DNA of 64,000 nucleotides from Chroococcidiopsis sp. TS-821 (GCF_002939305.1 NZ_MVDI01000006.1:186001-250000), one strand, 5' to 3'. Shown: positions 52,921-61,335, counted from the stretch's first letter. Program-made: numbers and translations. Notes: generated by a model from the sequence alone, not told the origin.

Positions 52921-53733
52921 TTAATTTGTAATTGGATAAGGTTGGTTCCATAGTTCCAGTACAATGTTGAAATGTGCTTGTAAATCTTGTCCCAACCAAT
53001 TTGTAAATTCATTGCAGCACTTGATCGCTTTCTGCGCTCGATGCCATTCTTTGGTCAGAAATCGAATCGATGCCTCAGTCCAAGGATATTTGCTGCTATA
53101 GTCCGAGCCGTAACAGTAACTGCACTGTTCGTCCAGCCAAACATTACCTGTATTTTTATCCAAGACACGCAGGACTAATGGCAGAAATTTTAACGGAGTG
53201 CCTGCTTGAAGGCAGCGTTTTCTCAACAAGTATTGAGGTACGAGATCGGGAGATTGAATTGTTTGAATGGAAATCCCAAACTCTAACTCGTACCACTCTG
53301 CCAACTCTTGGTCAATTGATATTAACCAATAATAGCCTTCACTACTAAGTGGAATTAGGATCTTCCATTCATCCAGTAGCCCTTCGATGCCGTCTTCACA
53401 CTGCCAACTGATTCCCTTATCTTCAATGGGAATATGTTCTAGCCGTTGCTCGTATGCCCACTCCATTGCCCATTCTGGAAGTGGAAAGCAATGCTCGTAG
53501 AGCAAATCGAGCAACTCACGCTCTCGTTGACTGTGTCCTTGTCCGATCAGCAGAGTAGATGCACGACTGGCGGCAAACTGTTTTGGGAAAAACACCTGAT
53601 ACAGATGCAGCATCTGGTAAATGTTCAGCTTAGCTTCAAGAATCTCTAGGGCTTGAAACCGGCTCAAAAGTAGTCTGGGTAGATAGTTTTGCAGTCGATA
53701 AATAGCTGCTTCGGAAGTAGTTGGGATATCCAT
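52921..53733 (-). CDS. PRTRC protein F-like
   Basis: 270 residues. No catalytic motif. The C-terminal part YPWTEASIRFLTKEWHRAQ, then TNWLGQDLQAHF, fits PRTRC protein F, which is defined by position and a similar W-rich helical region. The first half is helical with many aromatic residues. Its role in the cassette is unknown. The family call rests largely on gene order. Confidence 0.5.
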   Translation of the reverse strand: MDIPTTSEAAIYRLQNYLPRLLLSRFQALEILEAKLNIYQMLHLYQVFFPKQFAASRASTLLIGQGHSQRERELLDLLYEHCFPLPEWAMEWAYEQRLEHIPIEDKGISWQCEDGIEGLLDEWKILIPLSSEGYYWLISIDQELAEWYELEFGISIQTIQSPDLVPQYLLRKRCLQAGTPLKFLPLVLRVLDKNTGNVWLDEQCSYCYGSDYSSKYPWTEASIRFLTKEWHRAQKAIKCCNEFTNWLGQDLQAHFNIVLELWNQPYPITN

Positions 53734-53739
53734 ACTGAC

Positions 53740-54207
53740 TTAAAATCCAACTGGAATCGCGCTAACAGCCAAGGATTGGTCGAGCCGTTTTAGGCACTGC
53801 TTAACTGAATCTGACGAATGCCGCGATTGAGCGATCGCCGTCTCAATCTGCTCCACAATAGCTTGAGCATTGCAGGGATTAATTCCCTGCAATAACTCGA
53901 TTTTTCGCAATTTTACGCACATCAAAATAGCAGGATCGACCTCAGACGGTGCTGTATCTAAAACTGCTAAAACTGATGCTGCGGTTGGCAAGTTATAAGA
54001 TGAATGGATTGTCCCTTTTGTCCCCTTTTTCGGCACAATTTTAATTTGACTTGGCTCTCGTTGGATTTCTGCTGCGGCTAGTTCGGGGCTAAGCCCACTA
54101 AATAACATTCGCAATAAATCATCGTTGTCAGCAATCGATTTGCGTACCCAATGCTGCTGTCCTTCGAGAAGAACGAGTAGTTTGTCTTCATGAATGTCAT
54201 TGCTCAT
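53740..54207 (-). CDS. Ubiquitin-like protein with a C-terminal extension (PRTRC protein C-like)
   Basis: 155 residues. Residues about 8-65 follow the prokaryotic ubiquitin-like (PRTRC C) pattern: KLLVLLEGQQHWV, a DNDDLLRMLF helix, SPELAAAEI and a basic strand ending GTKG (62-65), the usual end of PRTRC C. Here about 90 more residues follow, mostly helical with LRKIEL and AQAIVEQIETAI. The normal family stops near GTKG, so this is an extended version. It lies 3 bp after the protein E-like gene. Confidence 0.65.
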   Translation of the reverse strand: MSNDIHEDKLLVLLEGQQHWVRKSIADNDDLLRMLFSGLSPELAAAEIQREPSQIKIVPKKGTKGTIHSSYNLPTAASVLAVLDTAPSEVDPAILMCVKLRKIELLQGINPCNAQAIVEQIETAIAQSRHSSDSVKQCLKRLDQSLAVSAIPVGF

Positions 54208-54210
54208 TTT

Positions 54211-54792
54211 TTAAAAGAGTGAAATTTGAGTAGTTTCGGACGATATTTGTTGTTTGGTTTCAACTGAAGGTGGTGTTGAACGAGCCGACGCTCGAGCTGA
54301 ATTGGTCGATTTTGCTTTTGACTGCTGACGCTGATAGCGAATTTTACGAAGCGGCAGGTCAGCTTTAAGCTCCCCTAATAACTGAGCTAGAGCAGCGGGT
54401 AATTCTCCCAACTCAGATTCGCCTACCAGGTTAGAAATAGGAAAGTCATTGTAACTGGACGCTGCAATCAACACCTGTCGTTCTTTGGCATCTGAATTTA
54501 AAGGAAGCCAGACGATCTGCAATCGAATCGGGGTTTCATGCCAGCGATACGAACGCCCTTTCTCGCTGCTAAGTTGCAGCGTTTGAGATGTTGCAGCCGA
54601 TACCGAGGAGCTTGCAAGTTGCTCTAAAAGCTGCAAAAACTCTTTCCCCGCTTGCCAGCGCTTGCGATCAAACAAAAGTCCGTGCGCCTGAAATCGCGCT
54701 TCCGGCGCTTTGTCGGTTAAGCACTCCTCAAGCTGTTGCACTCGAACAGAAACAGCTTGAGCTGCTGCTTCTAAGGTAAGCCATCGTGCCAT
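54211..54792 (-). CDS. First gene of the cassette (PRTRC protein E-like)
   Basis: 193 residues. The N-terminal about 30 residues (LTLEAAAQAVSVRVQQLEE) look like a helix-turn-helix. The middle IVWLPLNSD, then GESELGELPAALAQLLG, resembles the value-and-ELD layout of PRTRC protein E. The tail is Ser/Thr/Gln-rich and basic, ending ISLF, which looks like a beta-clamp-binding or short linear motif. It starts the operon, 3 bp from the ubiquitin-like gene. The family call is tentative. Confidence 0.5.
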   Translation of the reverse strand: MARWLTLEAAAQAVSVRVQQLEECLTDKAPEARFQAHGLLFDRKRWQAGKEFLQLLEQLASSSVSAATSQTLQLSSEKGRSYRWHETPIRLQIVWLPLNSDAKERQVLIAASSYNDFPISNLVGESELGELPAALAQLLGELKADLPLRKIRYQRQQSKAKSTNSARASARSTPPSVETKQQISSETTQISLF

Positions 54793-54960
54793 ATTGTCAA
54801 TTAGTAGCTATCAGTTGCAAATGGCGGTAGCCAAAAGCTGGCTCGAAGTTCGCGGTTTATAGTGGCAGCGATCGCAGTTTCAAGTTTCAGCTCGATCGAG
54901 CGTTCCATCCCAAAAAAGCGATCGCCTCTAACTACTTTCGATCGATTTTCAGTAGAATTA

Positions 54961-54980
54961 ATGTACGTAATGCTGTACAT
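54961..54980. promoter_or_regulatory. YefM-type operator
   Basis: ATGTAC (54961-54966) and GTACAT (54975-54980) form an inverted pair, and the second includes the TGTACA hexamer known as the YefM-YoeB recognition core. It lies 5 bp upstream of the antitoxin ATG, fitting autorepression. Confidence 0.6.
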
Positions 54981-54985
54981 CATTT

Positions 54986-55288
54986 ATGTTCTCCTACGAA
55001 ATTACTTCTCCAACGGATGCCAGGAATAGCTTCTTTCAGTTATTAGACTCTGTAGTTGAAAACCATCAAGTTTTCATCATCAAACGGCGCGAAGGAGAAA
55101 ATGTGGCGCTGATTGCCGAATCAGACTTAACTAGCCTGGTTGAAACAGTGTATCTGTTGCGAAACCCTGCCAATGGTCGTCGCCTGCTCGATGCGATCGC
55201 CGAATCAAAATTGGGCAAAATTCAGCCTCAGACAATAGAAGAACTACGGCAGGAGTTGGGAATTGGCAGCGAAGAGAAAGAAGCATGA
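54986..55288 (+). CDS. yefM: YefM/Phd-type antitoxin
   Basis: 100 residues. The N-terminus SYEITSPTDARNSFFQLLDSV and then VFIIKRREGENVALI match the DNA-binding fold of the Phd/YefM family. The C-terminal part is a flexible acidic toxin-binding helix (EELRQELG). It neutralises the toxin encoded next and represses its own promoter. The operator lies just upstream. Confidence 0.88.
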   Translation: MFSYEITSPTDARNSFFQLLDSVVENHQVFIIKRREGENVALIAESDLTSLVETVYLLRNPANGRRLLDAIAESKLGKIQPQTIEELRQELGIGSEEKEA

Positions 55289-55577
55289 ATCAGAGGAAAC
55301 TCCGCTACCGATTCAGCGCAGTCCTGGATTCAGCTCGCAATTTAAGGAAGACTTGGCTTGGTGGTTCAAGACTGACTATAAAAAAGCATCCAAAATTTTA
55401 GATCTGGTTACGGCTGTGATGGCAGACCCGTTTCAAGGAATTGGTAAACCAGAACCATTAAAATACTTGGATGCAGATGTTTGGTCGCGCCGAATTGACT
55501 TAGAACATCGGCTGATCTATCTAGTCGGCAGTACTCAAATTGATTTTCTCGCTTGCAGATTTCACTACAAAGATTGA
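55263..55577 (+). CDS. yoeB: YoeB/Txe-type mRNA interferase toxin
   Basis: 104 residues. The core FKEDLAWW, then DPFQGIGKPEPLK, W-SRRIDLEHRLIY and CRFHY are the YoeB signature, including the catalytic Glu/Arg/His set near the end. It starts with TTG at 55263 inside yefM, which gives a 26-nt overlap. The ATG at 55285 is in a different frame. An N-terminal basic extension (AKRKKHESEE) is present in some cyanobacterial relatives. It cleaves ribosome-bound mRNA when released from antitoxin. Confidence 0.82.
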   Translation: MAAKRKKHESEETPLPIQRSPGFSSQFKEDLAWWFKTDYKKASKILDLVTAVMADPFQGIGKPEPLKYLDADVWSRRIDLEHRLIYLVGSTQIDFLACRFHYKD

Positions 55578-55673
55578 CCGACAATAACTAACTACAAGCT
55601 CGGTCAACAGCTTTAGCAAACTATTTCTTTGGCATAACATAGTCTAAGCTCAAGTTTTCTTTGACTAGAGCAA

Positions 55674-56072
55674 TTAAATAGCACTCCACAACTCTATCTG
55701 CTGCAATTGAGTAAATTTCTCCACGACTTTGACTTCGCAATCTTCAACAGAAGTTACTCCATGAACGTGTGACAATATTCGTTCGTTGACGACTATGAAT
55801 GGTGGACTCCACTTCGTTCGCTTCTTGGCATCGCCAACTTTAACATTAAACTTGTACCCCAACCGATGCTGTTTACGAATTTCCCACTCCTGATAAAGTT
55901 GGGGATATTGAATACACCAGACTTCGTGTATGTCATCAGGATAGAGGCAGCCGCAAGCGATCGCCCACCGCACGCACCGATCGCTCGTAGATGCACAGCA
56001 CAACCTGGCGCACAACGATAGGCTGAAGCGGCAAAGACACCATCTTGTGTCTGGGTGTCCCTTTAAGCCCAA
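55674..56072 (-). CDS. Doubtful hypothetical ORF, possibly frameshifted
   Basis: 132 residues in one frame. Its second half (VWCIQYPQLYQEW, KWSPPFIVVNERILSHVHGV) looks protein-like; the first half is Cys-rich and unlikely. Another frame upstream reads AAIDAFYKPTVPWQVF, then GQPTVADLLNGGDR, ending at a TAA near 56073, so the locus may be one gene broken by frameshifts between 56070 and 56205. Function not recognised. Confidence 0.35.
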   Translation of the reverse strand: MGLKGHPDTRWCLCRFSLSLCARLCCASTSDRCVRWAIACGCLYPDDIHEVWCIQYPQLYQEWEIRKQHRLGYKFNVKVGDAKKRTKWSPPFIVVNERILSHVHGVTSVEDCEVKVVEKFTQLQQIELWSAI

Positions 56073-56279
56073 TTAATTTGGAGGCGATCGCCTCCATTGA
56101 GCAAATCGGCAACAGTCGGCTGTCCAGGGTTGGAAAAGCGAAACACTTGCCACGGAACGGTTGGTTTGTAGAAAGCATCAATCGCTGCCCTTAATTGTGG
56201 TAGATCCAATCAAATAATTGGTACATAACAGCTTCAATAGGCACTACCCACATTGAATGAGTAATAGGTAACGACCAGC

Positions 56280-56936
56280 CTAACGCCGAGAATGTTTAGC
56301 TACGGATTGAACCTCACCTTTGATCTGCTCTAGGCTGGTCGGGGCAATCTCGTAGACGACCCTGCGCTTGCGTTCCACGCGAGTCCCTGGTACTGGAGTA
56401 CCTTTACTCCAAGCTGCTTTAATTTTGGTTTTATCTGGTTTGCGCTCTTCCACTACCTTCACGGTGATGTAATCTGGAGGTACTTCATTGATGTTGAGGA
56501 TTTCACACGCAGGTGGATTGAGTTTTATTCGGATTCGCCGAGACTGTCCTGCTGCCTCACTGCTAACTAGCCCTGATTCATTCAGACGCAGGATGGTAGT
56601 ATCCAGGTTTTCTCGCCAACGGACGAGCCGAGCAAGCTCTTTGGTGTGAATACTGACTAAATGCTCCATCCTAGCTTTCACAGCTGCAATCTCAGCGTCA
56701 ATTTGATCGGCTAACTCTGCCTGAGCATCAATGGCAGCTTCTCGATCGTCTTGAACTTGCCACAGGTGAGTTAAAATTTCAACTTCTTCTTCCAGGGTTT
56801 CAGCCCTAGAAAGCTGTCTCCAAATTTTTGCAGCTAGTAAACTTAGCCCTTTGAGAGACTGAGACATGATAGATATAGGCAATTGGGAACGCTTAGGCTG
56901 ACCGTTTGTCGAACCCGATTTCACTATTGAAGTCAT
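56280..56936 (-). CDS. Siphovirus Gp157-like protein
   Basis: 218 residues. Residues 45-130 form a long coiled coil. The C-terminal part reads VPPDYITVKV, PDKTKIKAAWSKG and TPVPGTRVERKRR, matching the Gp157-type pattern (ipxey, pdKxxikxaLKxGexVpGa). These phage/plasmid proteins are of unclear function, associated with replication or recombination genes. An internal Met at 56867 is an alternative start. Confidence 0.6.
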   Translation of the reverse strand: MTSIVKSGSTNGQPKRSQLPISIMSQSLKGLSLLAAKIWRQLSRAETLEEEVEILTHLWQVQDDREAAIDAQAELADQIDAEIAAVKARMEHLVSIHTKELARLVRWRENLDTTILRLNESGLVSSEAAGQSRRIRIKLNPPACEILNINEVPPDYITVKVVEERKPDKTKIKAAWSKGTPVPGTRVERKRRVVYEIAPTSLEQIKGEVQSVAKHSRR

Positions 56937-57651
56937 GGAGTAGATAAATTTAGAACTGCTAAGGGGGCTGGCGCGATAGCGCCTAGCTAAGGCTAGTTAT
57001 AGGCATTGTTTTGAGCATCGTCGTGAAGCAGCGATCGCGCAAGCGCCTCAATATTCTCAAGAAACTGAGTTGAGCTAGTTGGCGGTGACTATGTTACAGC
57101 TCAACAACTGTAAAAATCTAAGCAAGGTTCGAGCCTTAGATGCCAAGATAGGACGCTAGGAGAAACAGCAACAGAGCATAATTACTAGAGAAGCCAAGAA
57201 GTATATGATGCCCAGCCGCCTAAAAGACAGATATTAGACTTTATCATTCCTGTCGGGAAGACCCCAAGTTGCAGTAATGTATCCTGGGGAAACTTCCTCA
57301 CAATATTGAAATATAAAGGGGATATCTACAGTTGTGAAATACGCTATGTAAATAGATTTTTCCCCTGTTCCAAAAGATGTTTTAACTGTGGCTACATCAA
57401 GGAGGATCTAACTCTTGCTACTCGTGAATAGGAGTGTCCAGAATGCAAGAGCTTTTGGGAGCGTGACACAAATGCTGCCCTCAACCTGATACTCTTTTTT
57501 GAATCAAAAATACCTCTGGAAGAGGGGAAATTCACGCCGAACAGCCTGTTGTAGGACTGGGCATCACCCGCTTTCTTTGGGTGAGGTCAGGAAGCCCTGC
57601 ACGTATTTTTACGTTCGCGTAGCGTGCGCTTAGCGCATAGTGCGGGGTACT
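56937..57651. other. Intergenic region with tnpB remnant
   Basis: 715 bp between the Gp157-like gene and the XRE regulator. It contains the decayed tnpB (57273-57554) and a hairpin CACCC/GGGTG around 57566-57585 that may belong to the lost element's right end. The rest shows nothing clear. Confidence 0.45.
57273..57554 (+). pseudogene. tnpB: TnpB (IS200/IS605-type) 3' remnant
   Basis: The plus-strand frame reads SNVSWGNFLTILKYKGD, then RFFPCSKRCFNCG, LTLATRE, an in-frame TAG (57429-57431), ECPECKSFWERDTNAALNL and a stop. This is the C-terminal part of TnpB, the RNA-guided nuclease: the zinc motif CxxC...CxxC and the RDxNAA end are intact apart from the stop. The RuvC I region and everything upstream are gone. 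No TnpA is present. It marks an old element insertion. Confidence 0.8.
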
Positions 57652-58080
57652 TCACGCTGGAACCTTATTGTCAGTTGAATGTAAGTTCTGGCTTACGGCA
57701 TCAGTGTTGGGATATTGAAACTTTTTAGCTAAGACTTCGGCTGAGAAAGCTATTACCGCAGCAATTTCTGTTGGGTCTAGTCTAAGAATATCAGCTTTGA
57801 TTTGTTCGGGCGTGCGGCTGTATTTTGTGCCACTAGATAGGTATTCGTCGAGAGAAACCTCGCTGTCTAGGTAGAGTAAGAGCGATTCAGCCGTGCCGCC
57901 AGTTGCTCGTGCCAGTCCTTTGAAGTTGTTTGAGTTTGGCTCTGGAAGATTTTTACCAGCAAGCCAACGCCCAATCGTCGGCTGAGACACACCAATCGCT
58001 CTACTCAAGCTGGTTTGGTTCCAGCCGGAACTCAACATTGACTCAATTAACTCTATCAGTCGGTATTGGCGGTTTTCCAC
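57652..58080 (-). CDS. XRE-family transcriptional regulator
   Basis: 142 residues from a GTG start. The HTH is NQTSLSRAIGVSQPTIGRWLAG near residues 20-42. The C-terminal half is helical and may bind a ligand or dimerise. It is divergent from the ParB-like gene, and the region between them holds a palindrome that overlaps a TATAAT box and a repeated TTTACGT, so it probably represses both. Confidence 0.75.
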   Translation of the reverse strand: MENRQYRLIELIESMLSSGWNQTSLSRAIGVSQPTIGRWLAGKNLPEPNSNNFKGLARATGGTAESLLLYLDSEVSLDEYLSSGTKYSRTPEQIKADILRLDPTEIAAVIAFSAEVLAKKFQYPNTDAVSQNLHSTDNKVPA

Positions 58081-58097
58081 AGAGACTAGTTCGTGCT

Positions 58098-58114
58098 TTA
58101 CGTGAATTTACGTA
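58098..58114. repeat. TTTACGT direct repeat in the divergent region
   Basis: TTTACGT occurs at 58098-58104 and 58108-58114, one helical turn apart, next to the GTG of the XRE gene. This spacing suits a dimeric repressor. Confidence 0.4.
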
Positions 58115-58183
58115 TTTCTATTTTGTGACAAAGATCGATCAGTTCACAAGTTTGCGTTGCATTACATTTCCATCTAATAAATG

Positions 58184-58197
58184 TATAATGCATTATA
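58184..58197. promoter_or_regulatory. Palindromic operator over a -10 box
   Basis: TATAATGCATTATA is a perfect 14-bp palindrome and contains the consensus TATAAT -10 hexamer. It lies about 35 bp upstream of the ParB-like GTG start at 58231, so it is a likely promoter controlled by the XRE protein. Confidence 0.5.
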
Positions 58198-58230
58198 AAC
58201 TATACACTTGCATAAACTAAAGCTTTTAAG

Positions 58231-59586
58231 GTGAGAGAACCAAAGCAGGAGTTAGAGTCAATATTTCATAAATTGGTTCCCCTGGATCAATTAAAGCCAC
58301 ACCCCCGCAACACTAGCATTTACGGCGATGATGAAGACGTTTCTGATTTGGTTGATTTGATATCTTGCAGTGGATGGATTAAACCTTTAGTTGTTACTCC
58401 TTCAAGTATTATCATCAGCGGTCATCGGCGTTGGAAAGCTGCAATAAAACTCGGCCTTGAAACTGTCCCCTGTGTAGAGAGAGAATTTCCGGACGAGTTG
58501 GCAGAACTACAAGCACTACTATTAGAGAATGCTAGCCGCCAGAAGACCAATGAGCAGAAAGTAAGAGAAGGCAAGGCTTGGGAAAGTATCGAGTCAGAGT
58601 TAGCTAAAGCGCGAAAATTAGCTACCCAAAACAACAATACGGCTAGAGCAGAGTGGAAAAATTTTTCCACTCTGGTAAATGACTTTGGCAGGGTTCGCGA
58701 TCGCATTGCACAACGGGTAGGACTTGGATCGGGGGTGACTTACTCTAAAGCTGCCAAGGTAGTGGAGCTGATCGATCAATCAATAGATTTGGACGATTGC
58801 AAGCAGGCGGCAGCACTCCGTTTGATCCTCAACGAGCAGAGCATAAATGCTGCTTATAGAGTCATACGAGAATCAGTTGAGAAACGCCAATACGTCATAG
58901 ATAAAATTGCTTCAGGGGAAGTGTCGGTCAAATGCGGGATTGCATTGCTTAAGTCCGATCGGCAACTTCCTAGTCCGAGTGTAGCAGCATCTACAGAAGC
59001 GGACGAGCAGGAGTTGTCTTCTTCGAGCGGTAATCGGGGCAAAGCAGCAAGCGATCGCGCAGACAATGACAACCCCTACAAGAGCTGCTGGAACTGTCAT
59101 TGGAGGGGAAAATCTATTGATAACCAAACCATCTATTGCTACCAGCACGGCACTCTCAACATGGTAGAAAAAGATGGATTTCAACGAGCGCTTGAATGCG
59201 AATACTGGCAAGAGCATACCATCTCCCACCATAAAGCAGATTTTGGAAAAGGCGATAAACCGTTTGTTAAATATACCGTCTATCTTGCAGCCCAATTGGC
59301 AGAAGCTGTGCAACAAAGAGCTTATTCTACCAATAATTTAACTATTGAGAAGTATATTCACTCACTCATCCTAGCTGATCTAGAGAAGGCTGACTCCAAC
59401 GCTAATCATGACGGAGCCGTAATAGCTTCTGGGCTAGCAAATGATTCTATAACAACCGAGCAACTCGTCCCCCAACAAGGTGACGCGGCTTCTGAATTGA
59501 ATAGGAGCGAAACAAGCTCACCAATCTTATCCCCAGATCGAATAGCTCCGTTGACGACTTTGCATTTCTCAAGAGAGCAAAACTGA
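58231..59586 (+). CDS. ParB-like nuclease-domain protein
   Basis: 451 residues from a GTG. The ParB N-terminal domain is clear: PLDQLKPHPRNTS, ISGHRRWKAAI and LLENASRQKTNEQKVREG, corresponding to the CTP/nuclease-like boxes of ParB. A middle HTH-like part (YSKAAKVVELI) follows. Residues 285-335 contain CWNCHWRG and two more Cys, a likely zinc site. It may bind a centromere or be the ParB member of the PRTRC cassette, although a ParA partner is not adjacent. It is coupled to the next small gene by TGATG. Confidence 0.8.
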   Translation: MREPKQELESIFHKLVPLDQLKPHPRNTSIYGDDEDVSDLVDLISCSGWIKPLVVTPSSIIISGHRRWKAAIKLGLETVPCVEREFPDELAELQALLLENASRQKTNEQKVREGKAWESIESELAKARKLATQNNNTARAEWKNFSTLVNDFGRVRDRIAQRVGLGSGVTYSKAAKVVELIDQSIDLDDCKQAAALRLILNEQSINAAYRVIRESVEKRQYVIDKIASGEVSVKCGIALLKSDRQLPSPSVAASTEADEQELSSSSGNRGKAASDRADNDNPYKSCWNCHWRGKSIDNQTIYCYQHGTLNMVEKDGFQRALECEYWQEHTISHHKADFGKGDKPFVKYTVYLAAQLAEAVQQRAYSTNNLTIEKYIHSLILADLEKADSNANHDGAVIASGLANDSITTEQLVPQQGDAASELNRSETSSPILSPDRIAPLTTLHFSREQN

Positions 59587-59789
59587 TGCGGAAACCAAAC
59601 GATAATAGCATTTGTAAAAAGCTTCGACGAGTTTACAGCTTGGAATTAGACAAGCGTTACCGCCACCTATACGCGACTGGTGACTCTTGGCGAGTAGAGG
59701 AAATCTACGTAGCAGTTAAAGGTAAGCGGTGGACAAGCAAGGCAATACCTTGTAGCTGGCGATTGGTACTACAGTCATGTGCAAGTTGA
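59586..59789 (+). CDS. Small basic protein
   Basis: 67 residues, basic (KKLRRVYSLELDKRYRHLY), starting at the TGATG overlap with the ParB-like gene. It ends just before the ATG chosen for the next gene. The translational coupling makes it plausible, but no function is known. Confidence 0.45.
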   Translation: MRKPNDNSICKKLRRVYSLELDKRYRHLYATGDSWRVEEIYVAVKGKRWTSKAIPCSWRLVLQSCAS

Positions 59790-59797
59790 GGAGTAGA

Positions 59798-61249
59798 ATG
59801 GAGATGGTGCGTAAAAGCATACCTGGCAGCAAGCCGAAGCAATCAGCTACTAAAGGTGGAACCCGCCGCACGCGCTCAACTCGGCAAGTGGCTCAGAAAC
59901 AGGATAGCAAAAAGCAACGTCAACTTACAGATAGACCTCAAACTAGTCCCGATCTCTTTGTCAATTCAGCAACAACCAGTATGGCTTCAGCAATGCCAAT
60001 TTGGGGAGCAAGTAGTATCCTGACGCAGAGGAAGGATTTACCTTGGAGCGCCGATCCCAATGGTAAGCTGTGCTACGCCAAAGATGTTGAAAATGGTAAG
60101 GGAGTAGTCCTGTTTTGGGTAACGGAAGACCTGGAACATGAATATCCAGCAACACTAGCAGGTGCTGCGGCTCTAGCTGTCATTGATACTTTTGACATTC
60201 GAGCAGCTTGTATGCACCTGATTTATGCTGCCCATGCTACGCAGTTGGATCGCCCTTGGGAACAGGAACTCGTCATAGACGATCGGCAAATCGAAGCTTA
60301 TCTCGGTCTGCAAAAACGTACCGATAAAAACCGACAACAAAAGTTAGCACTAATTAAAGAAATCGCCCAACAACCTTGCAAAATTACAACTTATGTTTCC
60401 TGGCCCGCTCAAGGCAAAGCGAAAGGGTTTACTGTAGAGGAAGGTAGGCTTTGGCATTTATTAGGAATTCGTTACCACTATCAACAAGATTTATTTGGTA
60501 ATAAAGAGCTAACAGGCATCACTTTTACTGTTCGAGCTGGGCTATGGGCAAAGTACTTTCTCAACGATGAAGGACGTAGAGATATTAGTGCTTACTGTCT
60601 GTGCGGCGAACTATCTAAAGCATTGCTGGAGGATATTATGAGCCTTTGGCAACATCGTGAAGGTGCCGCCCGATTGATGGTGTGGCTGCTCTTCAAATCT
60701 AAAATTGATCGGCAGAATCATCATGTAGCGCAGACTCTGATGGAAATTGCCTACGGCTCTCAAAGAATTGAAGCGGCAAGACAAGATAGCCAACTTCGTA
60801 AAAAACTTGCTAATAGTTGGGACGAGAACTTGTTAGCCCTGCACGACAAAGGTTGGCAACTTTACTTTCACCCAGAAACCTACCCTCCACAGTTGCGACC
60901 TCCTGGTTTTGGGCGCAGCAACCCGAGCAGACCGAAAGGATTCTTCGACCAACTTCTATCAGCACAGCTATGGATCGATCCTCCAGAAAGTTGGAAAAAA
61001 GATGCGATCGCTCCTAGACGAACTAGCGAACCTGAAATACAACCAGTAGGATTACCAGTCCAGACAAAATATACTCTCACTGGTGCCCAAATCAAAGCTC
61101 GTAGAAAGGAAAAAGGTTGGAGTCAGCCAAAATTATCCGCACTTAGCGGACTCAGCCAAGGCTTAATTTCTCTAATTGAGAACGAAAAGCGTTCCCTGAC
61201 AAGTGAAAACCAAGAAATTTTGGAACGAACTTTTGCATTAAATTCTTGA
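59798..61249 (+). CDS. Putative plasmid replication protein with XRE HTH tail
   Basis: 483 residues. The ATG at 59798 is chosen because GAGGAG lies 4 nt upstream (59804 is the alternative). The first about 55 residues are basic and low complexity. The middle has no recognised motif but looks globular (VLFWVTEDLEHEYP, YLGLQKRTDKNRQ, LLGIRYHYQQDLFG). The C-terminal about 60 residues are a helix-turn-helix of XRE type (IKARRKEKGWSQPKLSALSG). It lies 5' of an iteron array and a primase gene. A replication-initiator role is suggested by this position and is an inference. Confidence 0.6.
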   Translation: MEMVRKSIPGSKPKQSATKGGTRRTRSTRQVAQKQDSKKQRQLTDRPQTSPDLFVNSATTSMASAMPIWGASSILTQRKDLPWSADPNGKLCYAKDVENGKGVVLFWVTEDLEHEYPATLAGAAALAVIDTFDIRAACMHLIYAAHATQLDRPWEQELVIDDRQIEAYLGLQKRTDKNRQQKLALIKEIAQQPCKITTYVSWPAQGKAKGFTVEEGRLWHLLGIRYHYQQDLFGNKELTGITFTVRAGLWAKYFLNDEGRRDISAYCLCGELSKALLEDIMSLWQHREGAARLMVWLLFKSKIDRQNHHVAQTLMEIAYGSQRIEAARQDSQLRKKLANSWDENLLALHDKGWQLYFHPETYPPQLRPPGFGRSNPSRPKGFFDQLLSAQLWIDPPESWKKDAIAPRRTSEPEIQPVGLPVQTKYTLTGAQIKARRKEKGWSQPKLSALSGLSQGLISLIENEKRSLTSENQEILERTFALNS

Positions 61250-61335
61250 TCTTACTCGTCCGACGAAGGCTTCTAGAAGGTTGCTCGGAACGTCATGAGT
61301 CGAGCGCTCTGATTCCTGGCTAATTTTTGGCGATC

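Noticed and set aside
54801-54983. Minus-strand 60-codon ORF upstream of yefM
   Set aside because: It covers the likely operator and promoter and lacks a ribosome site.
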